Shown one piece after another: positions 24,381 through 32,273 of a stretch of DNA of 64,000 nucleotides. How positions within the stretch are numbered: the first letter of the stretch is position 1; each line of letters starts with the position of its first letter. The notes under the pieces were generated by a model, which searched no databases, had not been told where the DNA came from, and saw nothing but the letters and a program-made list of their open reading frames with translations. Source of the stretch: Lentzea pudingi (lineage in GTDB: Bacteria > Actinomycetota > Actinomycetes > Mycobacteriales > Pseudonocardiaceae). The stretch lies in assembly GCF_014646255.1 (NCBI RefSeq), contig NZ_BMNC01000011.1, positions 151,931 to 215,930 of the forward strand. Reading direction: 5' to 3'. The position numbers and the translations under genes were made by a program.

Positions 24381-25586
24381 ATGACAATATTGTCCCCGGC
24401 TGACCGGGTGCTCTGCTTGGAGTGGGGAGCTGGTCCAGTCGGCGCAATGCGGGACCTGGGAGTCGCGGTCACGTGTGTGGCGGCCATAGACGATCCCGGG
24501 GTGCCGGACCAACTGCCTGTGAACGTGCAAGTGGTGCCCGTGCGTGACCACAGTCGTGTGGAGGACGTGCTGGCCGGTCTGGCGTCGGCCGGGCTGGCTC
24601 CGGCCGATTTCACCGCCGTGGGCACCGACGACGAGTTCTCCGTGGTGACCGCCGCCGTGCTGGCCGCACTGGGCGGCGCCCGCGGGATTCCGGTGCCGGT
24701 CGCACTGGCCCTGCGCGACAAGCTGGAGCAGAAGCGCCTCGTCCGCGCGGCCGGTCTGCCGACCGCCCGCTGCGCCTGGGCAGCGTCGCTGGCCGAGGCC
24801 AAGGGCGCCGGCGTCGAACCGCCGCTGGTGATCAAGCCGCCCGCCGGCGCGGGCACGCAGCGCACGTGGGCCGTGCGGACCGCCGACGACCTGGCCGCGA
24901 TGCCGGACGAGGCAGGGCCGTGGCTGGTCGAGGAGTTCGTGCCCGGCGGGGAGCTCCACGTGGACGGCGTGGTGCGCGACGGCGTGCTCGTGGTCGCCGT
25001 GGTCAGCAGGTACCTGCACAACGTGATCGGCGTGCGCGACGGCGACCTGATCGCCTCGACCACCGTCGAGGATCCGGACCTGGTCGAGCGCACGACCGAA
25101 CTGACCGCCGCCGCGCTCGCCGCACTCGGTCACCGCGACGGCGTGTTCCACCTGGAAGCGTTCCACGACAACGGCTCGCTGGTCTTCGGCGAGTGCGCCG
25201 GACGCATCGGCGGCGGCATGGTCGCGGAGACCGTGCTGGCCAAGAGCGGCGTCGACCTCTACGCCGAGCAGGCCGCCGCGCTGCTGGGCGTGCCCTCCCC
25301 CGCCGTCGTGTCGGCGACTCCCGACGTGCTGGGCTGGGCGAACCTGCCGGTGCCCGCGGGCCGGATCACCCGGCTGCCCTCGCAGGCCGAGATCGCCGCC
25401 CGCCCCGGTGTCGCCGCGGCCCAGGTCTGGAAGCGCGCGGGGGACGTGGTGAGCGATCCGAGCGGCGGTTCGCACCTGCTCGCGGCCAAGATCATGGTCC
25501 GCGCCCCCTCGGTGGAAGCGGCGCGAAAAGCCCTGGTCGACACCGCCGACTGGTTCGCGGGCGCCGCTCAGGTGGTGCCCGCATGA
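24381..25586 (+). CDS. ATP-grasp carboxylate-amine ligase
   Basis: 401 residues. The N-terminal ~100 residues form a Rossmann-like preATP domain (VLCLEWGAGPVGAMRDLGV). The ATP-grasp domain shows LRDKLEQKRLVRAAGLPTA, VIKPPAGAGTQRT (ATP-binding lysine, about 157), WLVEEFVPGGELHVDGVV and the metal-binding FHLEAFHDNGSLVFGECAGR/IGGGM stretch (about 255-280). It resembles dipeptide/carnosine-synthase-like ligases (BacD type) more than purine enzymes. Its stop overlaps the next start by four bases (ATGA), tying it to a FemAB-like transferase. It is the second amide-forming ligase of the cluster. Confidence 0.83.
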   Translation: MTILSPADRVLCLEWGAGPVGAMRDLGVAVTCVAAIDDPGVPDQLPVNVQVVPVRDHSRVEDVLAGLASAGLAPADFTAVGTDDEFSVVTAAVLAALGGARGIPVPVALALRDKLEQKRLVRAAGLPTARCAWAASLAEAKGAGVEPPLVIKPPAGAGTQRTWAVRTADDLAAMPDEAGPWLVEEFVPGGELHVDGVVRDGVLVVAVVSRYLHNVIGVRDGDLIASTTVEDPDLVERTTELTAAALAALGHRDGVFHLEAFHDNGSLVFGECAGRIGGGMVAETVLAKSGVDLYAEQAAALLGVPSPAVVSATPDVLGWANLPVPAGRITRLPSQAEIAARPGVAAAQVWKRAGDVVSDPSGGSHLLAAKIMVRAPSVEAARKALVDTADWFAGAAQVVPA

Positions 25587-26641
25587 TCACCCGGCTGTCG
25601 TTGGCCGAAGCGGCCGCGTCCCCCGCGTGGGCCTCGCTGTGCGGCCCGGCCGACCTGTTCTGCACGCCGGCGTGGCTGGAGGTCGAACGAGCCGGTGTCG
25701 GCCCGTGGGTGCCCCGCGAGGCCGCCTGCCTGACGTGGTCGGACGCCGACGGCATCGCGGCGGGCACGACGGCGCAGGTCTTCAACGGCTCGGTCACCGA
25801 CGACACGGTGCGCCTCGACCTGATGCTGCCCGCGCCCGTGACCCTGGACCGCGCGCTGCTGTGCGGCACGTGGTTCAACTCGTCGGTGCTGCACGACCCC
25901 GTCCGGGCCCCGGCGCACGCCCGGCTGGAGGTGGCCGAGGCGGCGGTGGCGTTCGGCGCGTCCCGCGATGTCGACGCCGTGTACTTCCCGTACGTCGACG
26001 CGGCGGACACGGACCTGCGGAAAGCGTTGGCGGAGCTGGGTTTCCTGGAGTTCCCCGCGCCCGACCGGCACGTGTTCCCGACGCACTACGCCGACTACGA
26101 CGAGTTCCTCGGCTCCTTGCGCTCGCATCGGCGCACGCGGCTGCGCAAGGAGCTGTCCGTGGTGGCGTCGGCGAACCTCACCACCGCCGCGACCGTGGTC
26201 GACGACTCGAACGTCGAACAGCTCTCGCTGCTGGCCCACCTGCTGGAGCGCAAGTACGAGCAGCAGTCGACGCTCGACGAGCTGACCGGCTGGTTCGCCG
26301 AGATCGCCCGCCGGATCGAGGTGGTGGCGTTCACCGCGGCCCCCGCGGGCGAGGACCCGTTCGGGATGAGCCTGTGGCTGCGGCACCACGACCTGCTGTA
26401 CGGGTTCCACGCCGGGTTCGACTACTCGCGCGCCGGCGGGCTGCCGCTGTACACCCTGGTCGGGTACCACCTGCCGATCCAGCACGCATGCGCCGATCCC
26501 GGGCTGTCCGCGCTGGAGTACGGGATCAGCTCGGACGACGCCAAGCGGCTGAGGGGAACCACCGCGCTGCCCCAGGTGCTGGCAGTGCGCGGAATGACGG
26601 ACTCGGTGACTTCGGCGTTGTCCGCCATGAGTCCACAGTAG
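25583..26641 (+). CDS. FemAB-like/GNAT-fold aminoacyl- or acyltransferase (peptidogalycan_recog family)
   Basis: 352 residues, coupled to the ATP-grasp gene. It resembles the FemAB-like group often annotated as peptidogalycan biosynthesis/recognition proteins: YFPYVDAADTDLRKALAELGF, then HYADYDEFLGSLRSHRRTRL with the basic RxxRxRLRKE patch (about 180-190), LLERKYEQQ, and the C-terminal YGFHAGFDYSRAGGLPLYT with LEYGISSDDAKRLRG. Relatives use aminoacyl-tRNA or acyl-CoA to acylate an amine. In this context it could transfer an aminoacyl or beta-aminoacyl group onto the product. It could instead modify peptidoglycan for self-resistance. No membrane segment. Confidence 0.75.
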   Translation: MITRLSLAEAAASPAWASLCGPADLFCTPAWLEVERAGVGPWVPREAACLTWSDADGIAAGTTAQVFNGSVTDDTVRLDLMLPAPVTLDRALLCGTWFNSSVLHDPVRAPAHARLEVAEAAVAFGASRDVDAVYFPYVDAADTDLRKALAELGFLEFPAPDRHVFPTHYADYDEFLGSLRSHRRTRLRKELSVVASANLTTAATVVDDSNVEQLSLLAHLLERKYEQQSTLDELTGWFAEIARRIEVVAFTAAPAGEDPFGMSLWLRHHDLLYGFHAGFDYSRAGGLPLYTLVGYHLPIQHACADPGLSALEYGISSDDAKRLRGTTALPQVLAVRGMTDSVTSALSAMSPQ

Positions 26642-26643
26642 AC

Positions 26644-26686
26644 ACGCCTGTGCCCCTCACATCGGTGATGTGAGGGGCACAGGCGT
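26644..26686. terminator. Strong bidirectional terminator between convergent genes
   Basis: A perfect 20-bp inverted repeat (arm ACGCCTGTGCCCCTCACATC) with a three-base loop lies 2 bases after the FemAB-like gene and 6 bases after the convergent fasciclin gene stop. Both strands would form the same stem. Confidence 0.92.
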
Positions 26687-26692
26687 CACACA

Positions 26693-27343
26693 TCAGGCAG
26701 GGAGCAGGACCGAGTCGATGAGGTAGACGGTGGCGTTGGCGGTCTTCACGCCACCACAGATCACGTTGGCGTCGTTGACCTTCAGCGCGTCCTTGGAACC
26801 GGACACCTTCACCGTGCCGGTCTGCACGGTCTTCTGGTCACCGGCGATCTTGTCGGGCGTGATCTGGCCGGGAACGACGTGGTACGTCAGGATCTTCGTC
26901 AGCAGCGCGTCGTCGGTCTTGAGCTTCTCGATCGTCGCCGCGTCGATCTTCGCGAACGCGGAGTCCACCGGCGCGAAGACCGTGAACTCGGCACCGTTCA
27001 GCGTCGAGACCAGGTTGACCTTCGGGTTCAGCTTGCCCGACACCGCGCTGACGAGGGTCGTGAGCAGCGGGTTGTTGCTCGCGGCCACGGCGACCGGGTC
27101 AGCTGCCATGCCCGACACCGAACCCGAGCCGGACGGAACCTGCTTCGCGTAGTCGGCACAACCGGGGCCCACGAGGTTCGCGGCCGGGTCGGCCATCGCG
27201 GCGGACGAGGTCGCGGTCGTGGTCGGAGCCGCGGAGGAAGACGTACCCGTGCTGGCCGTGTCACTGGATCCGCACGCCGCGCCGAACAGGGCGAGCGAGA
27301 CGGCGCCGACGGCCAGGACGGTGTTGCGGACGGTCTGGTTCAT
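26693..27343 (-). CDS. Fasciclin-domain lipoprotein (MPT70/MPT83-like)
   Basis: 216 residues starting [20 protein letters not shown], with lipobox LFGAAC giving a lipidated cysteine at about residue 24, and an Ala/Ser/Thr linker. The single FAS1 domain (about 75-216) has the family motifs [15 protein letters not shown] and [10 protein letters not shown]. It corresponds to the mycobacterial SigK-controlled antigens MPT70/MPT83 and likewise sits next to sigK-rskA, divergently transcribed. Role: cell-surface adhesion or matrix-type protein. A SigK-type promoter is visible upstream, and GGAGA before the ATG is the ribosome binding site. Confidence 0.92.
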   Translation of the reverse strand: MNQTVRNTVLAVGAVSLALFGAACGSSDTASTGTSSSAAPTTTATSSAAMADPAANLVGPGCADYAKQVPSGSGSVSGMAADPVAVAASNNPLLTTLVSAVSGKLNPKVNLVSTLNGAEFTVFAPVDSAFAKIDAATIEKLKTDDALLTKILTYHVVPGQITPDKIAGDQKTVQTGTVKVSGSKDALKVNDANVICGGVKTANATVYLIDSVLLPA

Positions 27344-27385
27344 GACAGGACATCTCCAAAGGGTGATCGAGCAGTTGCTACCCGT

Positions 27386-27413
27386 GATTCGCCGCCCCTC
27401 GGGAGACGGATGG
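27386..27413 (-). promoter_or_regulatory. SigK-type promoter of the fasciclin gene
   Basis: On the minus strand CCATCC (27413-27408), a 16-base spacer and CGAATC (27391-27386) match the mycobacterial SigK promoter pattern CCATCC...CGAATC. The -10 lies about 43 bases before the start codon, giving a 5' leader of about 35 bases. Confidence 0.75.
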
Positions 27414-27529
27414 GTGTGGTTATCGACCTGTTACAAACCCGCCCGGATGTGATGGCGCGTTCAGGACCGATCCACGAGCGCTCCGGCTGCGAACACCAGA
27501 GGACAACGCTTGATGGAGAGGACCTCGGG

Positions 27530-28129
27530 ATGCCTGAGCGTGAGCGGGCGCTGCAAAGCCTGCAGAGCACTCCTCGCGACGTCGGCCCGACAGCCGACGA
27601 GCTGCTCGCTCTCGTCGCACGCGGCGACGAGGCCGCGTTCGAACGGCTCTACGACGTCATGTCCGGCTCGGTGTTCGGGCTGATCAGACGAGTCGTGCGG
27701 GACCAGGCGCAGTCGGAGGAGGTGTTCCAGGAGGTGATGCTCGAGGTGTGGCGGACCGCGACCAGGTTCGACCCCGAGCGGGGCAAGGCCACCACCTGGA
27801 TCCTCACGCTGACGCACCGCCGGGCCGTGGACCGGGTCCGGTCCGCCCAGGCCGCCACGCATCGCGAGGACCGCGCGGCCCGCCTCGACCCGGCCAGGCC
27901 GTTCGACGAGGTGAGCGAGCAGGTCGACGGCCGGCTCGAGCAACGCCAGGTGCGCCGGTGCCTGAGCTTCCTGACCGACCTGCAGCGCGAGTCCGTGCTG
28001 CTCGCCTACTACCAGGGCTACTCCTATCCGGAGGTCGCGAGCCTGCTGGGCATCCCGCTCGGCACGGTCAAGACCAGGATGCGCGACGGCCTGATCCGAC
28101 TGCGGGACTGCATGGGGGTGACCGGATGA
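27530..28129 (+). CDS. sigK: ECF RNA polymerase sigma factor SigK
   Basis: 199 residues from ATG 27530-27532. Region 2: DEAAFERLYDVMSGSVFGLI and VFQEVMLEVWRTATRFD, with the RNA-polymerase-binding LTHRRAVDRVRSAQA. Region 4: LTDLQRESVLLAYYQGYSYP and EVASLLGIPLGTVKTRMRDG. Both the sequence and the arrangement (upstream divergent fasciclin gene, downstream coupled rskA) match the mycobacterial sigK locus. It directs RNA polymerase to promoters with CCATCC/CGAATC elements, one of which precedes the fasciclin gene. Activity should be held down by RskA. Confidence 0.93.
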   Translation: MPERERALQSLQSTPRDVGPTADELLALVARGDEAAFERLYDVMSGSVFGLIRRVVRDQAQSEEVFQEVMLEVWRTATRFDPERGKATTWILTLTHRRAVDRVRSAQAATHREDRAARLDPARPFDEVSEQVDGRLEQRQVRRCLSFLTDLQRESVLLAYYQGYSYPEVASLLGIPLGTVKTRMRDGLIRLRDCMGVTG

Positions 28130-28851
28130 GGACCACATCCGCTGATCTGCACACGCTCACCGGCGCCTACGCCGTGAACGCGTTGTCGGAGATCGAACGC
28201 ACGGCCTTCGAGGCGCATCTGACCCGGTGCCAGAGCTGCGCGATCGAGGTCACCGAACTGGCGGCCACGGCGGCACGGCTCGGCGTCGCGGTGGAGGCCC
28301 CGCCACCGCCCCAGCTCCGCGCCCGCGTGCTCGCGGCGGCGGCCGAGACCCGGCAGCTCTCACCCCACGCGGACCGCGTGCCGGACCCGCGCCGCAAGCG
28401 CTGGGCGGGAGCGCTGCTCGCGGCCGCCTGCCTCGTCGCCGCGGTGTTCGTGACGGTGCAGTACACGGGGTCCTCGGACCAGGACCGGCAGCTGGCACAG
28501 CTGTCCAGCGAGTACAGCCGGTTCTCCGACTTCCTGTCCACACCGGACGCGAGGCTCGTCAACGGCAAGGCACCGAACGGCGCCACCGGGACCGCGGTGG
28601 TGTCGGCGAGCCGCGACGAGGCGCTGTTCCTCGCCAAGGACCTGCCGGATCCCGGTGACGGGCGGAGCTACCAGCTCTGGACGATCGGTGCCGACAAGGT
28701 CCCGCACTCGGCCGGGCTGCTCACCTCGCGGACCGCGCCCGTGTTCGTCAGCGGGCTGACCGGCGTGCAGGAGGTGGCGCTGACCCTGGAGCCCGCGGGC
28801 GGTTCGACGACGCCGACCCTGCCGGCGGTGATGGCGATGCCCCTCGCGTGA
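28126..28851 (+). CDS. rskA: Anti-sigma-K factor RskA
   Basis: 241 residues; ATG overlaps the sigK stop (ATGA). The cytoplasmic anti-sigma domain has TGAYAVNALSEIERTAFEAH and LTRCQSC (a zinc-type HxxxCxxC site, H at about 30), followed by a membrane helix (about 103-120, AGALLAAACLVAAVFV). The extracytoplasmic RskA C-terminal domain follows (ARLVNGKAPNGATGTAVVSA, SYQLWTIG, LTLEPAGGS). In mycobacteria RskA is cleaved by regulated intramembrane proteolysis (Rip1) to free SigK under redox stress; the same is expected here. Confidence 0.92.
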   Translation: MRTTSADLHTLTGAYAVNALSEIERTAFEAHLTRCQSCAIEVTELAATAARLGVAVEAPPPPQLRARVLAAAAETRQLSPHADRVPDPRRKRWAGALLAAACLVAAVFVTVQYTGSSDQDRQLAQLSSEYSRFSDFLSTPDARLVNGKAPNGATGTAVVSASRDEALFLAKDLPDPGDGRSYQLWTIGADKVPHSAGLLTSRTAPVFVSGLTGVQEVALTLEPAGGSTTPTLPAVMAMPLA

Positions 28852-28894
28852 ACCAGGGCGCTGGTTGTCCTGGTTCGGTGCCAGCATCCCGCGC

Positions 28895-29245
28895 ATGATC
28901 GGACGCTGGCACGGCCTGGTGATCGACTGCCCCGACCCGCGGAGCCTCGCGGAGTTCTACGAGAAGCTGCTCGGGATGGTCCGGGTGCAGGACGACGGGG
29001 AGTTCGTCGTCATCGGTGACGCCCCGGACCGGCCCGGCGTCGCGTTCGCGCGGGTCGAGGGCTGGACACCGCCGAACTGGCCGGACGACACCGCGCACAT
29101 GCACTTCGACGTGCGGGTGGACGACCTGGTGGGGGCGGGCGAGCAGGTGCTGGCGCTGGGTGCGCGCAGGCTCGAAGGTGGTGGCGAGCGGTTCCACGTC
29201 TACGCGGATCCCGCCGGCCACCCCTTCTGCCTGGTGAGCTGGTGA
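28895..29245 (+). CDS. VOC-superfamily (glyoxalase/bleomycin-resistance-like) protein
   Basis: 116 residues from ATG 28895-28897. The two beta-alpha-beta-beta-beta halves of a VOC module can be followed: WHGLVIDCPDPRSLAEFYEK, then HMHFDVRVDDLVGAGEQVLA and a C-terminal YADPAGHPFCLV. His in WHGL, His in HMHFD and the C-terminal region may form the metal site. This is the glyoxalase_6 type common in actinomycetes, often of unknown substrate. It is 43 bases after rskA but is probably an independent gene. It ends one base before the convergent methyltransferase stop. Confidence 0.85.
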   Translation: MIGRWHGLVIDCPDPRSLAEFYEKLLGMVRVQDDGEFVVIGDAPDRPGVAFARVEGWTPPNWPDDTAHMHFDVRVDDLVGAGEQVLALGARRLEGGGERFHVYADPAGHPFCLVSW

Positions 29246-29246
29246 G

Positions 29247-30899
29247 CTAAAGCAGCCGGGCGCGCATCACGTGCGCGTCCAACGGCAGCGCGTGCGTCTC
29301 GACGAGCTCGAACCCGGCCTCGGCGAGCAACGCGCGGTAGTGCGCCTCGGTGCGCTCGCGGCCACCGGTGTTGCACAACATGTGGATGTCCCAGGGGATC
29401 GCGAGCGAGTCGGCCCCACCGGTCTCGGGCAGCAGCCGTTCGATCACCAGGATCTCGGCGTGTGCGGGCATGTTCCGCGCACACGTGGCCAGGATCGTGC
29501 GGCACTGCTCGTCGTCCCAGTCGTGCAGCACGCGCGACAGCAGGTAGACGTCACCGGCGCCGGGAACGGCCTCGGTGAAGTCGCCGGGCACGAGGCTGAC
29601 GCGGTCCGCGAGGTCGGCGAGCCGGGGTTCGGCCGCGGCCAGGGCGTTCGGCAGGTCGAGCAGCACACCGCGCAGCGCCGGGTTGGCGTGCAGGACGCGG
29701 GAGAGCAGCTCGCCGTTGCCGCCGGCCACGTCGACGACCGTGCGGGCGCCGGAGAAGTCGACGACCTTGGTGACGCCGGTGAACATGGCGTTGCTCGCCG
29801 CCATGGAGCCGTGGAACAGCTCCGCCAGCGCCGGATCCGTCGCCATGTGGGCGAAGTGGTGGGCACCGAAGGCCTTCGCGTACGACTCCTCACCGCTGCG
29901 GACGGCCTCGGTGAGCTCGGCGAACGACCGGTAGAACGGGCCGCCGTACATCAGGGCGAGCGGGCGCATCGACCCCGTCAGGTCCGACCGCAGCAGCTCG
30001 CCGAGGTCGGTGAGGTCGTACCGCTCGCCGCAGACGCGGACGACGCCGAGCGAGCCGAGGTAGCGCAGGAGCCTCGCCAGGCTCGGGGGTTCGCAGCCGG
30101 TGGCCGACGCCAGGCCTTCGAGGTCCGTGATCGTCACGAGGTGGTCGAGCAGCCGGAGCTCGGCCGCCGTCGCGATGGCCTGCGTCGCCCACGCGCCGGT
30201 CATCAGGCGCAGCAGCTCGGTGCCGGCGCACGACTCCCGCTGGTGGCTTGCCTGCAGTTGCGCGAACCGGCCGGTGGCGATCAGCTCCAGGCGGCGGAAC
30301 GCGGGGTCGGCGCAGTGCGCGTCGCGGAAGTAGAAGACCGAGTTGTTCTCGTAGCGGTTGTACCCGCCGCCGTCGCAGCGCCGGACACCGGCGATCATCG
30401 TGCGCAGTCCGCGCAGCAGCACCGGGTCCGGCCGGCGCACGGCCAGCGCCACGTGGTTCTCGTGCTCGTGCCGGCGTTCGTCCTCCGCGATGTGCGCCAG
30501 CTCGGGCGGCGTCACCATCACGAAGATCTCCAGCTCGCACGGCCAGCCGTTGCGGTCGGGCACGGGCGCGCGCAGGATGCCGACCTTCAGGTCCGCCACG
30601 GGCACCGAGTACCGGGCGCTCAGCCGTTCGCGGACGACGACGCTCGGGGTCATCGTGCCGACCTCGAGGCCGAGCCGGGCGAGCTCGTCCGTGAGGCCGA
30701 CCAGGGTCTCCGGGAAGATGAGCAACGCCGCGTGGTCGAGGGCGGCGTGCCTGGTCACGGCGGCGCGCTGGTCGGCGGGCAGCGACGGCACCGCGGCGGC
30801 GAGGGCCGAGTGCGTGTCGTGCCTGCCGATGAGGGAGATCGCGGCCGTCAGCCGGCCGAGGTCCGCCGCGGCGATGATGCGGGTGGTTGTCGGGATCAT
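29247..30899 (-). CDS. O-methyltransferase (family 2, AcnO/hydroxyneurosporene type) with a 200-residue N-terminal extension
   Basis: 550 residues, about 200 longer than usual. Residues about 215-550 are a class I plant-type O-methyltransferase: dimerisation winged helix (GAWATQAIATAAELRLLDHL, LARLLRYLGSLGVVR), SAM motif VVDVAGGNGELLSRVL (about 385), the catalytic region YLLSRVLHDWDDEQC with His as general base, and LLPETGG. The N-terminal part (residues 1-205) is continuous in frame. It has a helical start, then VGILRAPVPDRNGWPCELEI, EDERRHEHENHVAL and GGGYNRYENNSVFYF. I do not recognise this domain. The gene lies 19 bases downstream of a PobA-like hydroxylase, so the pair probably hydroxylates and then methylates an aromatic compound. 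Confidence 0.82.
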   Translation of the reverse strand: MIPTTTRIIAAADLGRLTAAISLIGRHDTHSALAAAVPSLPADQRAAVTRHAALDHAALLIFPETLVGLTDELARLGLEVGTMTPSVVVRERLSARYSVPVADLKVGILRAPVPDRNGWPCELEIFVMVTPPELAHIAEDERRHEHENHVALAVRRPDPVLLRGLRTMIAGVRRCDGGGYNRYENNSVFYFRDAHCADPAFRRLELIATGRFAQLQASHQRESCAGTELLRLMTGAWATQAIATAAELRLLDHLVTITDLEGLASATGCEPPSLARLLRYLGSLGVVRVCGERYDLTDLGELLRSDLTGSMRPLALMYGGPFYRSFAELTEAVRSGEESYAKAFGAHHFAHMATDPALAELFHGSMAASNAMFTGVTKVVDFSGARTVVDVAGGNGELLSRVLHANPALRGVLLDLPNALAAAEPRLADLADRVSLVPGDFTEAVPGAGDVYLLSRVLHDWDDEQCRTILATCARNMPAHAEILVIERLLPETGGADSLAIPWDIHMLCNTGGRERTEAHYRALLAEAGFELVETHALPLDAHVMRARLL

Positions 30900-30918
30900 G
30901 GTGACGATTCCTGGTGGC

Positions 30919-32067
30919 TCAGATGCCGACGTAGTGCTCGGCGAAGAAGTTCTGGTGGGCGTGGCAGTCGCGCAGGCTGTGCAGCCGGGCGCGACGCAGA
31001 GCGCGGTGGAAGTCGTCGTCCTGGGTGTGCAGGAGGTCGATCATCCAGCGGGAGAACTCCTGCGCCCGCCAGACGCGGGGCAGGCAGGTGCGCGAGTACG
31101 CGGCCAGCGGCCGTTCGTCGTCGTGGCGCAGCGCGGAGACCAGGGCGGAGGCGAGGGTCTCGGCCTCCATGATCGCCAGGTTGGCGCCCTTGGCCGCCGA
31201 CGGGCTGATCAGACCGGCGGCGTCGCCCGCGAGGAACAGCCTGTCGTGCTGGATCTCCGCGGCGACGTCGGACCGCAGCCGCACGATCCGCCGGTCGATG
31301 ATCGGGCCCTGCTTGAGCTGCCCGAACTCGTCGACGCGCATGCGGGTGTCGAGCGCCGCCCAGATCCGTTCGCCGGTCCACGCCTCCGCGTCGTCGCCGG
31401 GAGGGACCTGGAGGTAGTAGCGCGTCACCTCGGGGCTGCGCGCCATGTGGCCCGCGAAGCCGTCGTCGTGGATCGCGTAGGTGACCGCCGCCATGCTCTG
31501 CGGTGCCTCGGCGAGCACGGCGAGCCAGCTCACGCCGTGGTCCTGGGTGATGCGCCGGCCGGGCACGGCCTGCCGCGTCACCCCGCCGCTGCCGTCGCAG
31601 CCCGCCAGGAACCGGCCGCTGACGACGCTCTCCCCCTGCTCGTCGCGGTAACGGATCGTCGCCGTACCGGGATCGACGCCGGTGACGGTCGCACCGAAGC
31701 GGATCTCGCCACCGCGGTCCAGGTACTCGGCGACCAGGTCCGCGACGAGGTCCTGCTGCGGGTACACGGTGTGCACCTCGCCCCGCCCGAGCCGGGAGTA
31801 GTCGAGCTCGAACTCCCCGTCCTCGCCGCGGAAGGCGCAGACACCGTGCTCCAGTCCTTTGTGGAGCATCCCGGCGCCGAGGCCGTGCTCGGTCAGCACC
31901 CTGGCGCTGTTCGGGCCGAGGAACCCCGCCCTCGCCCTGGTCCGCACCTGCTCCCAGCTCGCCCGCTCGACGACGAGGGTGTCGATCCCCTCCGCCCGCA
32001 GCAGGTTCCCCAAGACAAGTCCCGCCGGCCCCGCGCCCGCGATGAGCACGGTGGTGTGGTCGACCAC
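30919..32067 (-). CDS. FAD-dependent aromatic monooxygenase (4-hydroxybenzoate 3-monooxygenase family)
   Basis: 382 residues from GTG 32065-32067. GAGPAGLVLGNLL near the start is the Rossmann FAD motif. ARFLGPNS-type, CDGSGG (DG motif) and LFLAGDAAGLISPSAAKGAN (GD motif, about 285) follow. VTRYYLQVPPGDDAEAW aligns with the substrate-binding RSRYYVQV segment of PobA, and the C-terminal RVWRAQEFSRWMIDLLH and FFAEHYVGI ending are also PobA-like. It should hydroxylate a phenolic acid using NADPH and O2. No pca genes are adjacent, and it is coupled to a methyltransferase instead, so a biosynthetic or specialised catabolic role is as likely as 4-hydroxybenzoate degradation. Confidence 0.85.
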   Translation of the reverse strand: MVDHTTVLIAGAGPAGLVLGNLLRAEGIDTLVVERASWEQVRTRARAGFLGPNSARVLTEHGLGAGMLHKGLEHGVCAFRGEDGEFELDYSRLGRGEVHTVYPQQDLVADLVAEYLDRGGEIRFGATVTGVDPGTATIRYRDEQGESVVSGRFLAGCDGSGGVTRQAVPGRRITQDHGVSWLAVLAEAPQSMAAVTYAIHDDGFAGHMARSPEVTRYYLQVPPGDDAEAWTGERIWAALDTRMRVDEFGQLKQGPIIDRRIVRLRSDVAAEIQHDRLFLAGDAAGLISPSAAKGANLAIMEAETLASALVSALRHDDERPLAAYSRTCLPRVWRAQEFSRWMIDLLHTQDDDFHRALRRARLHSLRDCHAHQNFFAEHYVGI

Positions 32068-32273
32068 GCCTCCTGGTCCTCTCTGCCGGTCGAGCCCGCG
32101 CCGGGCCCTTTGCCGCAGCACTGGACAGCAACGACGAGGGCGGGGACCAGCGGCTCGCCGAGGAAGATGATCATGTCCACTCCATCGTGTCGGCGCCGGT
32201 GCGACCCGTGTGGTTGGTAACGACTTCATGGGCCGTGCATGACTTAGTCGCCGCGATCAGGCATTCTGCGCAA

